Both the position numbers and the translations under genes were made by a program. From contig NC_088342.1 of NCBI RefSeq assembly GCF_036884655.1, forward strand, positions 37,444,001-37,508,000: 64,000 bases of DNA. Reading direction: 5' to 3'. The stretch's first letter is position 1, and the number at the start of each line of letters is the position of its first letter. Of this stretch, positions 24,243 to 45,164 are shown one piece after another. Source of the stretch: Musa acuminata AAA Group. Taxonomy: Eukaryota; Streptophyta; Magnoliopsida; Zingiberales; Musaceae. A model generated the notes under the pieces. That model ran no database searches. It was not told the DNA's origin and saw only the letters and a program-made list of their open reading frames with translations.

Positions 24243-24849
24243 TGATAGGGATATAAACAGGAATAACCTTTGTATATGAACAAATACTAGAAGACCATGA
24301 TATGCAGCGGAATTAAATGGAACCACAATCAAATAGAACACCAAGATATACATGAAAAACCCCTTCAATGTGAAGAGTAAAAATCACGGGGCAAACTAGA
24401 GATAATCCACTATGAGAATAATGAATATACAAATCTCAATCTCTTGCCCTAAACTCTAGCAACAATCACAAGAGAACAACTGGGATACAAGGATCACGTC
24501 ATTGTCTATGATATCTAAAACCTCCCCAAGTAATCACAGCAAGAGTCTATTGTAGATTTGATCTAATATGATATGAGAACACTACTAGATGATTGAGAAC
24601 AGTCTATCTGCGTTGTCCTTGTCTTCTTCCCTTTCTTTCTCTTTCTTTTCTGCCTTATTTTTCTTATTTTCTTTAGTATCTCGTGGCTATATCCTTCTCC
24701 CACGTTGCTGTCTTATTTATGTCTTTTTATATTTCTAAAATATAGCCACCACATCCTCCCTAATGTTAATTAGGATTAGATTAAGAGGGGGTGAGCTGTG
24801 GGCTACCGAAGCCCACTATGGGCTGAATTTATGGGCTGCTAGCCCAACA
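24243..24849 (-). repeat. 5' LTR of Copia copy 2
   Basis: On the minus strand it begins TGTTGGGCTAGC and ends TCCCTATCA next to the primer site. It aligns with 19563-20169 with scattered mismatches, so the insertion is not recent. Confidence 0.9.
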
Positions 24850-26689
24850 AAATATACTTTTATAGTTGTGGGGCTGATCATAATTCCATCTTTCTTTGCA
24901 TGTCTCTACCAATATTTTTCTACAGGTAAGTTGAATGTCATTCCATGAAGGGTGCTGGCTCTGCTGTTGACGGTGGCTTCTAAATGAACTTTGGTGAAAT
25001 TGTCCTGAAGCCCAAAGCATTAGCAGATCTTGATATTTGTGTTTTTATATTAGGTACGTTACAGATTCATGAAGTCTATACTTTTGTTATGTTTACAGAA
25101 GTTTGTATAAAGTTTGGTGTATGATTATCCTCGACGAATGTCCTTTCAGGTTCTCACATCTGTGTAGCTTATGTTCGTTGAGATTCTTAATGAGAATTTA
25201 TTGTATCAGTGAAGTCTAGAAAACGAGTTATGACAGAAAATGATGGTTATTTAGGGATGAATCTTCCAGACTAATCTACTGATCGGTAAAACCCAATATT
25301 TACATACTTGCAACACTTAAAAAACTTTTTTTATGTGGCATTATGTGATAAATCCACCTGTGAAACTTGTGGAGATTGGAATTTCCATAATGTTTATATA
25401 TTTTTTTGGTTGCTGATGAACCCCAGAAGAAAGATTTATTCCCTTGAATGAAATGCTACTAGTTTACCTTCTAGGTTAAAAGTGAGTAATTTTATTGTCA
25501 AAAGAAATCATATTGCTCAATCCATAGGCATGCTCATATTCGATATCCTTGTCAAGCACAGACTTTTTTTCTTTAATTTTTTTAACTGTTTAAGGTGTGA
25601 TATTTCAGCAATCCTTGGTGGTGGTGGTGGTGGTGGTGGTGGTGGCAGTCAAAGTTGAGAACATGGCCAATTTGGACAGTGGTCCATCTGATTCATCTCT
25701 ATCCTGGTGGTTGTATTCATCAAGCAATCTGTGATTGGACCAGCATCCTTTGACTTTTTGGGAGAGACGTTTTCTGAATTCTACACTTCTTTTTCAGTGA
25801 TGAATATGATGGCGCATGATGATGTATGTGCAGGAGAAGCTGCAGGAAGCATGTGATATGAACTAACAGAAGAAGACAATCTATCCACCCTCATGAAGCA
25901 GGTGACGAGCATCCCTTTCTTCTCATCTCTTGTTTTGGATCAACTTGCAGTTGCAAAAGCCATCTCAACCTACTGATAATGTGAACTTGTGTATAATTCC
26001 ACTTCTCAGAAACGGAAAGAAGCAATGAACAAATCCAAGACAAGTCGATGCTGATGATCAAACGATCTCAATGTGTATATGGAAGATGCCACTGGGAGCA
26101 TTTAGAGCCCTTGATGGACAACTACTGCAATAATGCATAGGAGATCACAAAAACAAGTTGAAACACTTGTCACCTCCAAGAAATCTCGGACAAGTGGATG
26201 CTGGTGACCAATCCAGTTTGTGCATCTCGGTGGCCAAAGCATATTTGCTGATGACAGTTCATGATCTTAATCCGGGCATTGAGGATGAAGATTCAACTGG
26301 CTTTGGTCAAGGAAGTCGACCCTGAAACCTTGAGCCAGCAGTGTCTTGTCTTGGCTGGATGTTGGAGGTGGACTAATCTACTTCAAGGCTTGCCAATTGT
26401 CAGCTAGTGCGGCATGATCCAATGGAGCATTTAAAACCATTGATGGACAACTACTGCAATGCGCAGGTCTTCGGATTCTGGTCCTGAAGCAGTAGAACCC
26501 AATGCTTCACTTTTTTCCTTAATCAATCAATCTTACTTTGCATGAAGAGAAACAACCAGTACCTGAAGTTGCTCAGAAAGTTGAACCAGGACTAAGCGTG
26601 CAGGAGTTTTGTCGCTCATGATTTAAACCTGTCTCGATCAATCTAATAGAAATTTCTTCAGCGATGACAATGGATTGAGATTTTAGATG
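24850..26689. other. Intergenic, with a GGT array and a diverged direct repeat
   Basis: No supportable coding gene. A GGT array is at 25614-25645. Two diverged copies of one sequence (TTGATGGACAACTACTGCAA and flanks) lie near 26112 and 26439, about 328 bp apart, and related GACAAGT(C/G)GATGCTG(A/G)TGA stretches lie near 26040 and 26187. This suggests an old local duplication in non-coding DNA. Confidence 0.5.
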
Positions 26690-28085
26690 AGGAAGCAAAT
26701 TGAAGTTTGGGTTAAGATTTATTTTAGTCAGTTTTAGTAATAAGTTTGTATGGTTGATTCGTTTTTAAAATATTTTTAATATTTTTAAAAATACAACATA
26801 TAAATCTTTCTTATGAAATGTGAGTTAACAAACATTAAATTCTGTTTACACGATATGTCGATTCATAATAAATTATTAATATAATGATACGTATGATTTA
26901 AATTAAAAAAAATTAAATTTTATTTTAGCTTTTAATATTTTTTTAAAATATCATATAAATCTTTCTTATGAAATGTGAGCATTAAATTCTGTTTACACGA
27001 TATGTTGATTCATAATAAATTATTAATATAATAATATATATAATTTAAGTTTTAAAAAATATTAAATTTTATTTTAACTCTTGTGATTTTAATTATGGAC
27101 AACTTAAGTTTTTATGGTTTAATTGTGTTTAAAATAATGCTTATATTTTCAAAAACATAGGATATAAGCTATCTCGTGAGTTAATAGACGTTAGAATCTA
27201 CTTTGAATCTACTTACGTGGCATATAGACTCACAATAAATTATTAATATAATGATATATAATTTAAGTTTTAAGAAGGGTTAAGATTAATCTTGTCGAGG
27301 AAGAGAAAACGATAGAGGTTGTAACGACGAACAAAGACGGAGAGACAAAAGGCTGGAGGAGGCATTGGTGAGGGAGAGCTAGACTGTCATATTGTAGGCA
27401 TGGTGGGTGGAGGCACGGGAGAGGATGAAGTGGGAGACGGTGGGGATAAAGATGCCGAGGGGGAGGAAGAGGAATCGGGAAACCATTGTGTGCATAGTAT
27501 CAAACTGGTCGATGCACATCCATCTAAAGCTGGATCGAAAGCTCATGAGCTTGTTTTTAATGCGAGAGAGATCGTGTGCATACGACGCCTTGCTATGTAG
27601 TAGTGGCTCAATGTTGTTACTGCTGATCACTTTCATGATGATGCATTTTCATGCCATTGATGGTGGTCTCAGTTTTTTTCTTTAAACTTAAATTATATGT
27701 ATCATTATATTAATGATATATTATGAGTCAATATATCACATAAGTAGACTTTACTGTCTATTAACTCAAGCTTGACAGAAATAACTTATATGTTATGTTT
27801 TGAAAATATAAGAGTTATTTTATACACGAATAAACCATAAGAACTTAAGTGGTCTATGACTAAAATCACATGGGTTAAAATAGATCTTAATTTTTTATTA
27901 AATTTAAATTATATATATTATTATATTAATAATTTATTATGAATCAACATGTCATATTATAACATATATATACAAAGAAGAAACTTAAATGTTATATTTT
28001 AAAATATAAAATTTATTTTAGATGTGAGTAAATCGATCAAAATCATAAGAATTAAAATGGACCTTAAACCTAAAAATTTTGATTC
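26690..28085. mobile_element. Putative non-autonomous DNA element with tandem-repeat inverted arms
   Basis: The left arm (about 26705-27290) is made of three diverged tandem units, each with a TTAAGATTTATTTTA-like start, a ATATAAATCTTTCTTATGAA-like middle and AATAAATTATTAATATAATG near the end. The right arm (about 27685-28080) holds two units of the same sequence in inverted orientation (for example TATTATTAATATAATGATA on its minus strand). The roughly 400-bp centre (27290-27685) is GC-richer, purine-rich on the plus strand and has short frames without recognisable family. Inverted arms around an unrelated core fit a terminal-inverted-repeat transposon derivative (Mutator-like or MITE-like). 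No transposase or target duplication was identified, so the class is an inference. Confidence 0.6.
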
Positions 28086-28489
28086 AAGTATATAACAGTA
28101 AAGAAGATTTGGATATGGATGGTTTTTTTTTAATATCCTTTAATGGGGTAAGAGATTAAGAAGCATTCTAGTTGAGTTTGGATACCTTTAAATCTTTCAC
28201 ATATTTGAAGTATTTTATGTGATATTTATTTATTATGATGGATGATAAATCTTAACATCCGGACATAGGTGATCACGTTGGTCTTTATGTTATTATTATT
28301 ATTATTATAATATATGATACATATAATGTGGTAGTAACACATTGATCAATGTCCTCTACAATAATAAATGAAAAAGATGTCCATTGGGCTCCACCAAGGT
28401 GGCGGGGGGAATAAACAGTCTCGAATGGCAATTCAATATTGGCATCTCACGGCTGCCGCCGCTCTCTTCCAGTTCACGTCGACAACTCC
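28081..28489. promoter_or_regulatory. Upstream region of the gamma-glutamyltransferase gene
   Basis: AT-rich DNA with a short TTA run near 28288-28308, then a rise in GC towards 28400. I cannot point to a specific TATA box. It should contain the promoter and 5' UTR of the plus-strand gene starting at 28490. Confidence 0.4.
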
Positions 28490-37120
<8,631 letters not shown>

Positions 37121-38147
37121 ATGATGATGCATATGATGATTCCTCGAGCAAGCAAAGAAGTGCTAATCTTCGTTACCAATTTACAGCTCAGTAGGAGAGT
37201 TGTGATTTCTTGATTCTCAATAATAGACATTTTCTTAGTTACCTTATTTGAATAATAGAAGATTTGCACCATATGCATAATCCCTTCAGAGCTTGAAAAA
37301 GTTTGCAGATCTGACTGTGTAGTTAATAATGTCCACAGGTTTGGTAAAGGTTACCGCAAGCCAATTCTTATTTGAAATTCTAATTCACATTAATATTCTT
37401 AAAAGTTATTATGATGCTAGTAATATTAGGGATATTGTAGCTATATTATTATTATTATTATTATTATTATTCACGTATGCATCTTTTTAACTCAAATAAA
37501 CTAATGTTAGACATGGGTTTTGACTAATTTGAAACCTTTTGGGTCAGTGCTAACAGCAGTATCACAATGAGGGATGTATAATATGCAATGTAAACAAAAC
37601 ATATATGTACACATACACACACACACACTGCAAACGATAAAAGCTGAGATTTTGTGCAAAGTGGAAGCAATCAAGCAATCGTAACCCTTTTTTTATTTTT
37701 ATTTTTATACAGTACCTAATGATGTGATACTCAAAGTTCATATCCTGTTGAGTAAAACAATATGCAGAAGCCACGAACTCTCCATAATAAACACTCAGCT
37801 TTATGTCGCTAAAGTTGGATTTGTGAACCTAAAAATCTTTAATTCATCAGGCAGATGAACCCGGATAAATCCACAGATGTTCTTAAAGGAAAGATAGAAT
37901 TTGTTACAACATAATTTACAACATACGACATCATATACGGCTTCACAACCAGAGGTCATGGAGCTGTCATAAATATTTACAGATTATCTCCATTTCAGTT
38001 CCCTGCTTTCAATTTGGGTGACTATTTTATTGATAAAATTACTCCAGAATCTGGATGATAGCAGCTACCTTCCTACCATCTCGTTCCCCTAGCAGCTTCT
38101 TGGTCACAGACGACATTGCATGTTGCAAGGTACAGGTTCTGAAGTTT
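37121..38147. other. Convergent intergenic region between GGT and TGA genes
   Basis: It contains the 3' ends of the two convergent genes and simple repeats (ATT run at about 37445-37472, AC run at about 37614-37628). No gene seen. The TGA 3' UTR probably fills the part just below 38148. Confidence 0.55.
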
Positions 38148-41100
38148 CTAAGCTGGTTCACGAGGTCGGGCAGCCCACAAGGAGCTAAGGGCACGAAGGC
38201 GTTGGAAGTAATCGCCCAATGCAAGAAGGCCTCGTGCTGCTTGGCGGACTGTGAGAATCTTGTACATCTGCTGCAAGGTTTGCTGCCGAAGGTGGTCAGC
38301 CTGTAGTAACAACATTAGCATTAGGAAAGGATAGTTTCGTTCCGAGGTGAACATTCATTCCGACTGAACATTCTCAAACAAACTATTCATGATTGCTGGT
38401 AATAGGTAGCCCACTTTTCAACCCAAGCATGTGTCATTATGAAAAATCAATATTGGTCGGACCGACTGGTATTATCGGCTTGACCGAGGATCGGTATTGG
38501 CCGATATCTAATTAACTATCATTTTCTTCCAGTGATACCGGATGGTGTACCATCTGATATAGTCATATGATAGATATCAGTTTGATCAGTTGCTAAAACT
38601 TGCATTAGACCAAGATCTAAAACCTTGTCTTGAGTAACCTAGTGTCAGTTTTGAAAATATTTCCATGAACGAAATGTTATTGCTTTATCACTTTTGCCCA
38701 ATTGAGTCATCAAATACAGGGGAGAAAATTTATCCCAAAAAGAAATACAGAGGTGAAATAGGAAAAGAAAAGGAAAATGTAGACCTTGAACAAGCCAGCA
38801 TATGCAAATTTGGGTCCGAAATCTAATCTTAAAACAAGGGACTCCAGTTCAAATCTAATCTAAGCCAGCATATGCAAACTTTATAAAGGATCTAGAAAAG
38901 GAAGAACTGAGAACGAGAAAATAACATGCAGTGGTTCATTGTAAGAAGACTGGTAATTACCTGGTTTACGAAGCTTACAAGAGCCTCCAGTTTCCCCATT
39001 GCATTCACCATCTGTCCCATGTAATCCGAAACACCAGAGGTTCCTGAGGAATCAGATGTTAGAGTCTCAGCAAGATTTTGTTGAAGCTTATCCATTCCTT
39101 GGGAAAGTGCATCTTCAGCTTGCTGCGAAGATTGTTGCAGGTTACAGACAGAAATAACTTGTTGCTCAGTCAAAGGATCAAGCTGTGGTGAGAGAACCTA
39201 TAACCAAGAAAGTAAATACATGTTAACTGCACTCCAAATACAGGGATCATATAGTCCAATAGTCTGAATGCTGCAACATTTACAAAATGGCCCTTTCAAC
39301 TGATGCTTTAAGATGTTATGCTGTGCTAATAATATCTGAACTAAGTACCAAAATATTAGGACCTTTTACTCCACAAAAACCAATAAAATCACGAGATTGA
39401 TGTAACTCATTAAATCACCTTTAAAAGTTCTGAAGGCCGAAAACCCCCAATCCAAAGAAAAAATCGTTCTGCAGCTGTCTTCCACATGCCAGACATAAGA
39501 TAGAAGACATCAGATTTCGCAGCAATTGCTTTGATATGAAAAAGATTGTCATAGTGGCTCAATGCACTCTCTACAAGCATGCGAAGCTCTATATCAGATA
39601 CATGTGCTTGCAAAGCAGCTCTAAGTTCACTAGTCTGTCGGTTTTGTTCTTCAACCCAGTGCCCATATTCCATCTCAAAAGCAGTAACACCTGAAAGATG
39701 TCAAGAAGGAATCCTTTAGGTACTTCAGCAGGCGAAGTGGTAAATTCATTCTCCAATAAAAATTCCACGATGAGGATAATAAGGAAAAAGGCATGTCCAA
39801 AAACCCTAAAGCACAAAGCTCCCAGCATGTTTTAAAAATTATAACAGTTAATAATCATAAAAGAAAGCAACTAACATCCGTCTTCCGAGTTAATATTCAT
39901 GCAAGGTAGTAATATGGTTCAGCAACTAACTCATACATTCTTTAATGATAGTTACTGCAGTAACTGTTTTGACTCTACTTATATGGTTTACTTAGGCCAA
40001 GGATAAACCACACACGTAAAGCAGAAGTGAGACCAGAACAATGCGTTTGAACTAAAAATGTGAAGTTAAGATTAAGAAAATAGACAGAGGAAGATATTAA
40101 TGCTCCTCGACGTGCACAAGCATGATATACAATATTAAACATTATAAGCATTCTAGTCTGACATAATTAAATGTTACAAACAACGAATACCAAAGCAAAA
40201 AAGAATGACACTAGTGCAAACCCAGTGAGGGTTCCCACCAGTTCGGGGTCATAGCCATACCCTGGTATTTTGAGTGGCTATTTATGTGGCTCAATCATTT
40301 TGATGTTGCATGGTCTAAAAAGGTACTGTGCCTCCAAAAGTGAGGGAACAAATATTTCACCTGAATTGACACTTCCTGATAGTCCAAGAGTTGACTCTCC
40401 TAAATTCCCACCAATGTAGACACCCTGCAGCTCAGCAGTAACTCAATCAGCTTAGGAACTGACAACTTGTATGCTTATTATATAAAATATTCCCTATACC
40501 TGCTGCTTAGCCTGGTCAAGCTGCTGTTCTATCTGCGCTAGTTTTAGACGGCTCGATTCTAATTGTTGAACATAAGCCTATCAAAGAAAGCAACAGAAGA
40601 TAAGAATATTGTGTGCAACTTTCATACATTTGCAGAATTTCCATGTAAATATACCTTCTTTCTCAGACGACTTTTTCGAGCAGCCTCTCTGTTCTGTGCA
40701 AGACGTCTTAATACCTATAGAGAAAGTAATCATATGCACTGACATCACTATTATATAAAATTATAATGTCATTCATGTTCACATGGAGCGTTTACAGCAT
40801 ATGGAATTATCTTTAAATTAACTACTTAATTGTCCATACATAATCTAAGTTCATATATCTATAGTCAGAGGTTTGGACCTAACAAAAATTACTGACAAAT
40901 TTGATTTCACAAAATGAGGTATGAGTTCACCACAATCTTCCTTGACAAGAAAGAACATGCATTTTCATCCCTTATTTTGAAACATCTTAGAAGCTTGAAC
41001 ACAGCCAAGAAATTTTATCATTGGCATTAGGATGGCTTACAATGCTTCTAATGTCATATCAAAACATTCTTGCACAAGTTAGTTCATGGCTCAAGTCTAA

Positions 41101-41698
41101 ATCCTAAGCATCCTACATTATCTAGTAATAACTTTAGCAAAAGTGACTTGTTGCTTTTTGGTGAGTAAGGTCCATTGATGATGTGATTTTCTTGAGCTTT
41201 TTTATAATATTTTCTTGATACAAGAAGAAAACCAATGATAATCCAAACTACTGAATCAACAAAATATCCTTTTCTACTTAAAGGCAATGCATGAAACCAC
41301 AGAGCTGATTAATCACCATCCATAATATATTAAATTTTATCAGTGACAAAGATGGTACAAGCAGTTTGGTTACCTTATCTGTAGGCTTGTTTGCTTCTTG
41401 GTCGTATTTTTTTGATGGCCCTAGCATGGTATGAGGACTATCTTCTAACTGCAAAACCATTACAATGTAAAGATCTAATGTCACCTATTTCAGCATTCTA
41501 ACCAAAAAAGAGAAAAGAGAAATATTTCAAATAGCCTACCCTATTGTCGAGTTTTATCTCTGCCTCTACGATTGATGATGCCCCTGTATTTTGACTGCTG
41601 TCAGCTTTAAAGGTATCTCCCCACATGCCTATCTGGTGGTTTGGTTCAAATATACCCATCTTTCTAGGGGATGCAAATTGAGTCGATGCAGAGCTCAT
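38148..41698 (-). CDS. TGA1: bZIP transcription factor of the TGA1/TGA4 clade, eight coding exons
   Basis: Coding exons 41698-41540, 41448-41374, 40714-40655, 40577-40500, 40424-40361, 39690-39419, 39197-38961 and 38300-38148 join in phase to give 365 aa, close to Arabidopsis TGA1. TGA factors bind TGACG-type elements (as-1) as dimers in the nucleus and work with NPR1-type co-regulators in salicylate and redox signalling. Domains: N-terminal PRKMGIFEPNHQIGMWGDTF typical of the clade; basic region RRLAQNREAARKSRLRKK (residues 81-98) and leucine zipper to about 124; DOG1-type domain from about 152 (EYGHWVEEQNRQ) through SGMWKTAAERFFLWIGGF to the C-terminus, which ends LSSLWAARPREPA. The only Cys in the whole protein is Cys254. 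A splice acceptor 11 bases before the ATG implies a 5'-UTR intron. The choice between TGA1 and TGA4 as name is arbitrary. Confidence 0.92.
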
Positions 41699-44330
41699 GT
41701 TATTTGAACTGCACAGGAAAAAAAATGACATTACTTGATTAAAAAGGTGAATGGCATCAGCTGCATAAAAATAGAAAAATAATGGCCAAAGCAGCATAAA
41801 CCAAACATATAACATTTGAAAATTTGCTAATTCAGGCAAGGAAATGAAAAAACACTGAACTTTTCAGTACGATTATGAGAGATCTGTTGTCTTTTGTAAT
41901 GATCTCGAGACCATTAGAATATCTAGAAGTTTAGGCCAAATACATTTATAATTGCTATTAGAAGCCTTTTTGTTGACATCATACTTTACTCCGTCTTTCT
42001 GGCTTGTCATCGAGCAGCAAACCACCATAAGTATATTTCCTTCCAAGATTTTAGCACCAATATCATAAGAGACCTTTGTAAGTCCAGATATTAAGTTTAG
42101 TTGTACAAGAAAATAAAGCTCCAGGAGACTATATTACCATATCATATAAAGATCGGATGAACCATTAGATTCATTCTCATAATAAATCAGTGAAATGACC
42201 AAACTAGAGATGCCATTGAACTGACGCTCGTCCATGAGCATTAGACCAGTCTGAATACAGCCTTTGTAACAGAGGTGCACAACATAATAATCCCAGATGC
42301 CAAGTGTTATCATCTGGAGCAGCACTGCCCTTATCAGCTACTAGCACTATATTATATTGAGGTAATCCTAGAAGGATATAACTATACCTACACAGAGTAA
42401 CACATGCACCAATAGACAATCAAGTAGTCACTTCTGTCAGGACATTCCAAGATAGAATACAGAGGTAAAGACCAATCATCAGGGAAAAGCAAAACATTGT
42501 TGCAAAAATGAAGAAAGTATTATTGGCAGATCCACATGTTGGCCAACCTAACAATGGTAACCTATTCGATCTTGTTTAATATCTGCTCTAACTAACAAGA
42601 CAAGTAGAAAAAAAAAAAAAAAACTATAACTCAGGAAAGAATCATCATAAAGCAAAACATGAAAAAATTATGAACTTTCCAAAGATCATCCTCTCATTTA
42701 ACATTTGAACTCCAACAGCAAAAAGAAGTAAAACAGCAGCCTATTGCACTTAACAAATAGCAATCCATCTTCTACTTACTATATGACTAGATCAAATTAA
42801 CCACAAAGACCATCCAACTGGTTTAGTAAATTTGCTGTATTTGTAAGATTGTCTTCCTTAAAGAGACTTTTGTCCCAGAGTGTTATACACTCATTCACTT
42901 CCAAAGAAACTTCACTGCAATTTTATGCTCAAATGATGAGTCTACTCATGTTATCAAACATAAAAAGGAGAAAGAAATTAATTGCCTGAGATAGATATGT
43001 TCTTTATCAGAGGTTGACTAGTTTGTCCATCTCTTTCGAGGTATACAAAATTTTCACTACCTCCCGAAGCAAGGGGTGGTCGATCATTGTTCCAAAATGT
43101 CCCTGCTAGGCAAAAAATTACAGTAAGCAAGATCGGTTTATCTTCTGCCCTGCTTCTTCCCACTGATGAGAGGATAATCTACCAAGTAGCCAGCAACAAC
43201 AACAATAACGACTCATCAATTTTCTTTCGTTCTAAAACGAAAGCGCGTAGATTAAAGAATTCATCCCATTTGCATAAGACCATCTTGTAGTAGCCAAAAA
43301 AAAGCTCAATCTTGAGCCCGAGATAATACTTGACCTGCTTTCAGAATAAAGACCTGCAACATGTGAAAGCAGCCTGTCAAGATTCGAAATCCCATCCGAG
43401 TCTCATCACAAGAAGGACTCAAATAAAGATCCTTTGGAAGATCCTACAACACCTCCCTCAAAACAGTATTCCAATGTGCAGGAAGCTTAACAAAGTGGGA
43501 TTTCTCTTTCGGTTTCGAAGCCTTCTCCCCTGACACAAAGCCACTTCGAAACTTAAACCCTCGCTTCTTGTCTTCACTGGATAGTCTGAGGAAGGGCCAA
43601 CTGATGGTAAAAGCAAACCGACCCCAACAATTTCCGGAAGTAGATAGGAGGTGCCAAGCCCAGAGTTGACAGCTTCGGTTGCCTCCCCAATCCAAGAAAC
43701 AACAAAGAGGAAGCAAAAGAAAAGCAAGTTCCTTTCGGAATCAAGCTCCTACCAAACATCCACCCAGAAACATAGAAAAGAGGCTTCTTTCCATCGAAAA
43801 GGACGATCTTGAGATCCGAGGGCAGCAAACAACACGCATCAAATCAAATACGAAAAAGGGGGAAGGGGGCTTCAGAACCTCGAGATCCTGCGAGATGCTC
43901 CCGGCAGGCCTAGCGGCATCGGGGTCGGAATCGCCGGTTCCTCAGAGCCTCCATCGCCGTCCCTTTCGCCTCTCTCACCTCCCCACTGCCTTCCCTCCTC
44001 GGTGGCTTTGCTTGCGCGAGCAAGAGAGCGAAGTTAAAAAAACAGGAAGGAAGCGGACGGCCAAGCAAACACGCACCCAGCGGAGGTCGGTATCCCGGAA
44101 AACGACCTCCGACTCTTTTTCTTCCTCGCCCGCCCATTTATTCTATTCGTTCTAATAATGACACGATAATTAACCCCGCTCCCCGTCAACGTACGGGACG
44201 CCGTCAGTCGCCGTTCTGCTCAAGACTCCGCCACGCCACGCCACGCCGGAGGGCGACCGCGCGCCACAGGCCGGACATCGATGCCTCCGTTAGTTAGCCT
44301 TCTCCGTCGGCGCATGATAGCCTTCCGTGC
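41699..44330 (-). promoter_or_regulatory. 5'-UTR intron(s), GC-rich upstream region and promoter of the TGA gene
   Basis: The minus strand has an acceptor (TGTGCAG, at about 41709-41715) just before the TGA start codon, so the transcript starts further up. The likely first exon and promoter are in the GC- and CpG-rich block at about 43870-44330, which stands out from AT-rich surroundings. Short frames there on both strands lack family similarity. An A run of about 16 is at 42609-42624. Where the transcript starts cannot be fixed from sequence alone. Confidence 0.5.
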
Positions 44331-44440
44331 GCCTACTGACGTCGGCACCCGTCACGTTTATTAGGTAGGCGTGGATCCACCCCGGTCCACTTACCCATCC
44401 ATCCCCACTTGCCCTGCATATGCTCAGTATTTCTACATGC

Positions 44441-44480
<40 letters not shown>

Positions 44481-45128
44481 CATATATATTTGGATGATGT
44501 CATAATATTGTGTAATAAAAAAAAAAAGATACATCATGACCATTTTATTTATTTATTTATTGGAAAAAAAGAGAAAATCTATAATATTAGGATCGTAGCA
44601 AATGGGAAAATAGAACAGTATCTGTGAGAGAAAAATGAATGAATACAACTGTTGCTATCCTTTTGCATCTTTCTGATCTTTCAAAAACGATTATAATAAA
44701 TGTAAATGGCTATTGAAATATGCGGGCCTACGCAATAAGCAAAGAACTTGTATGGCGGTGAGCGTAACGTTACCGGCGGTCATTATTAGTGGAGAAACAA
44801 CAATAATAGACTAATAATATAGTAATTGTGGGGGTAATAAAAGGGGGATTAGATTAAAGGATGCGATGATGTTATGTGGGTGGTGGAACACGTCAGGTGG
44901 GACGTCACCGTCACCAACCCACCCCAACCGAGTCCAACGCGCTCCGTGGGCTGGTAACCGCACCGAGGGGGTCGCCCGTGTCGCCTCTTTCCGGTTCTGG
45001 GCCCACTGGATTTGGGCCCCACCAGCGACCTACTCTGGCCTGGCGCTCCCCGAGTCAGCTCACGAATGACCTACAATGACGGCGCACATCGAAGGATTCG
45101 AGCTACGACTTAAGTCACGAATCAGTCC

Positions 45129-45129
<1 letters not shown>

Positions 45130-45159
<30 letters not shown>

Positions 45160-45164
45160 TCCCC
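45130..45164. repeat. (TTTC)n microsatellite
   Basis: About eight TTTC units. Confidence 0.93.

Larger units (their letters stand above)
19563..24849 (-). mobile_element. Copia-type LTR retrotransposon, copy 2 (degenerate, inverted to copy 1)
   Basis: Same family as 10203-15422 but on the minus strand. Upstream (5') LTR 24243-24849, primer site at 24229-24240, gag-pol 24191-20212 and downstream (3') LTR 19563-20169. The two LTRs are about 607 bp each and alike along their length. The flanking 5-mers (CACTA on the left, AAATA on the right) are not a clean target-site duplication. The coding region is less damaged than in copy 1 but still has stops. Confidence 0.93.

Noticed and set aside
27379..27685. 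Short frames in the core of the inverted-arm element
   Set aside because: No recognisable transposase or host domain; plus- and minus-strand frames overlap in purine-rich DNA.
43444..44155. Frames on both strands in the GC-rich block upstream of the TGA gene
   Set aside because: No family similarity and no consistent splice pattern; better explained as 5' UTR and promoter DNA.
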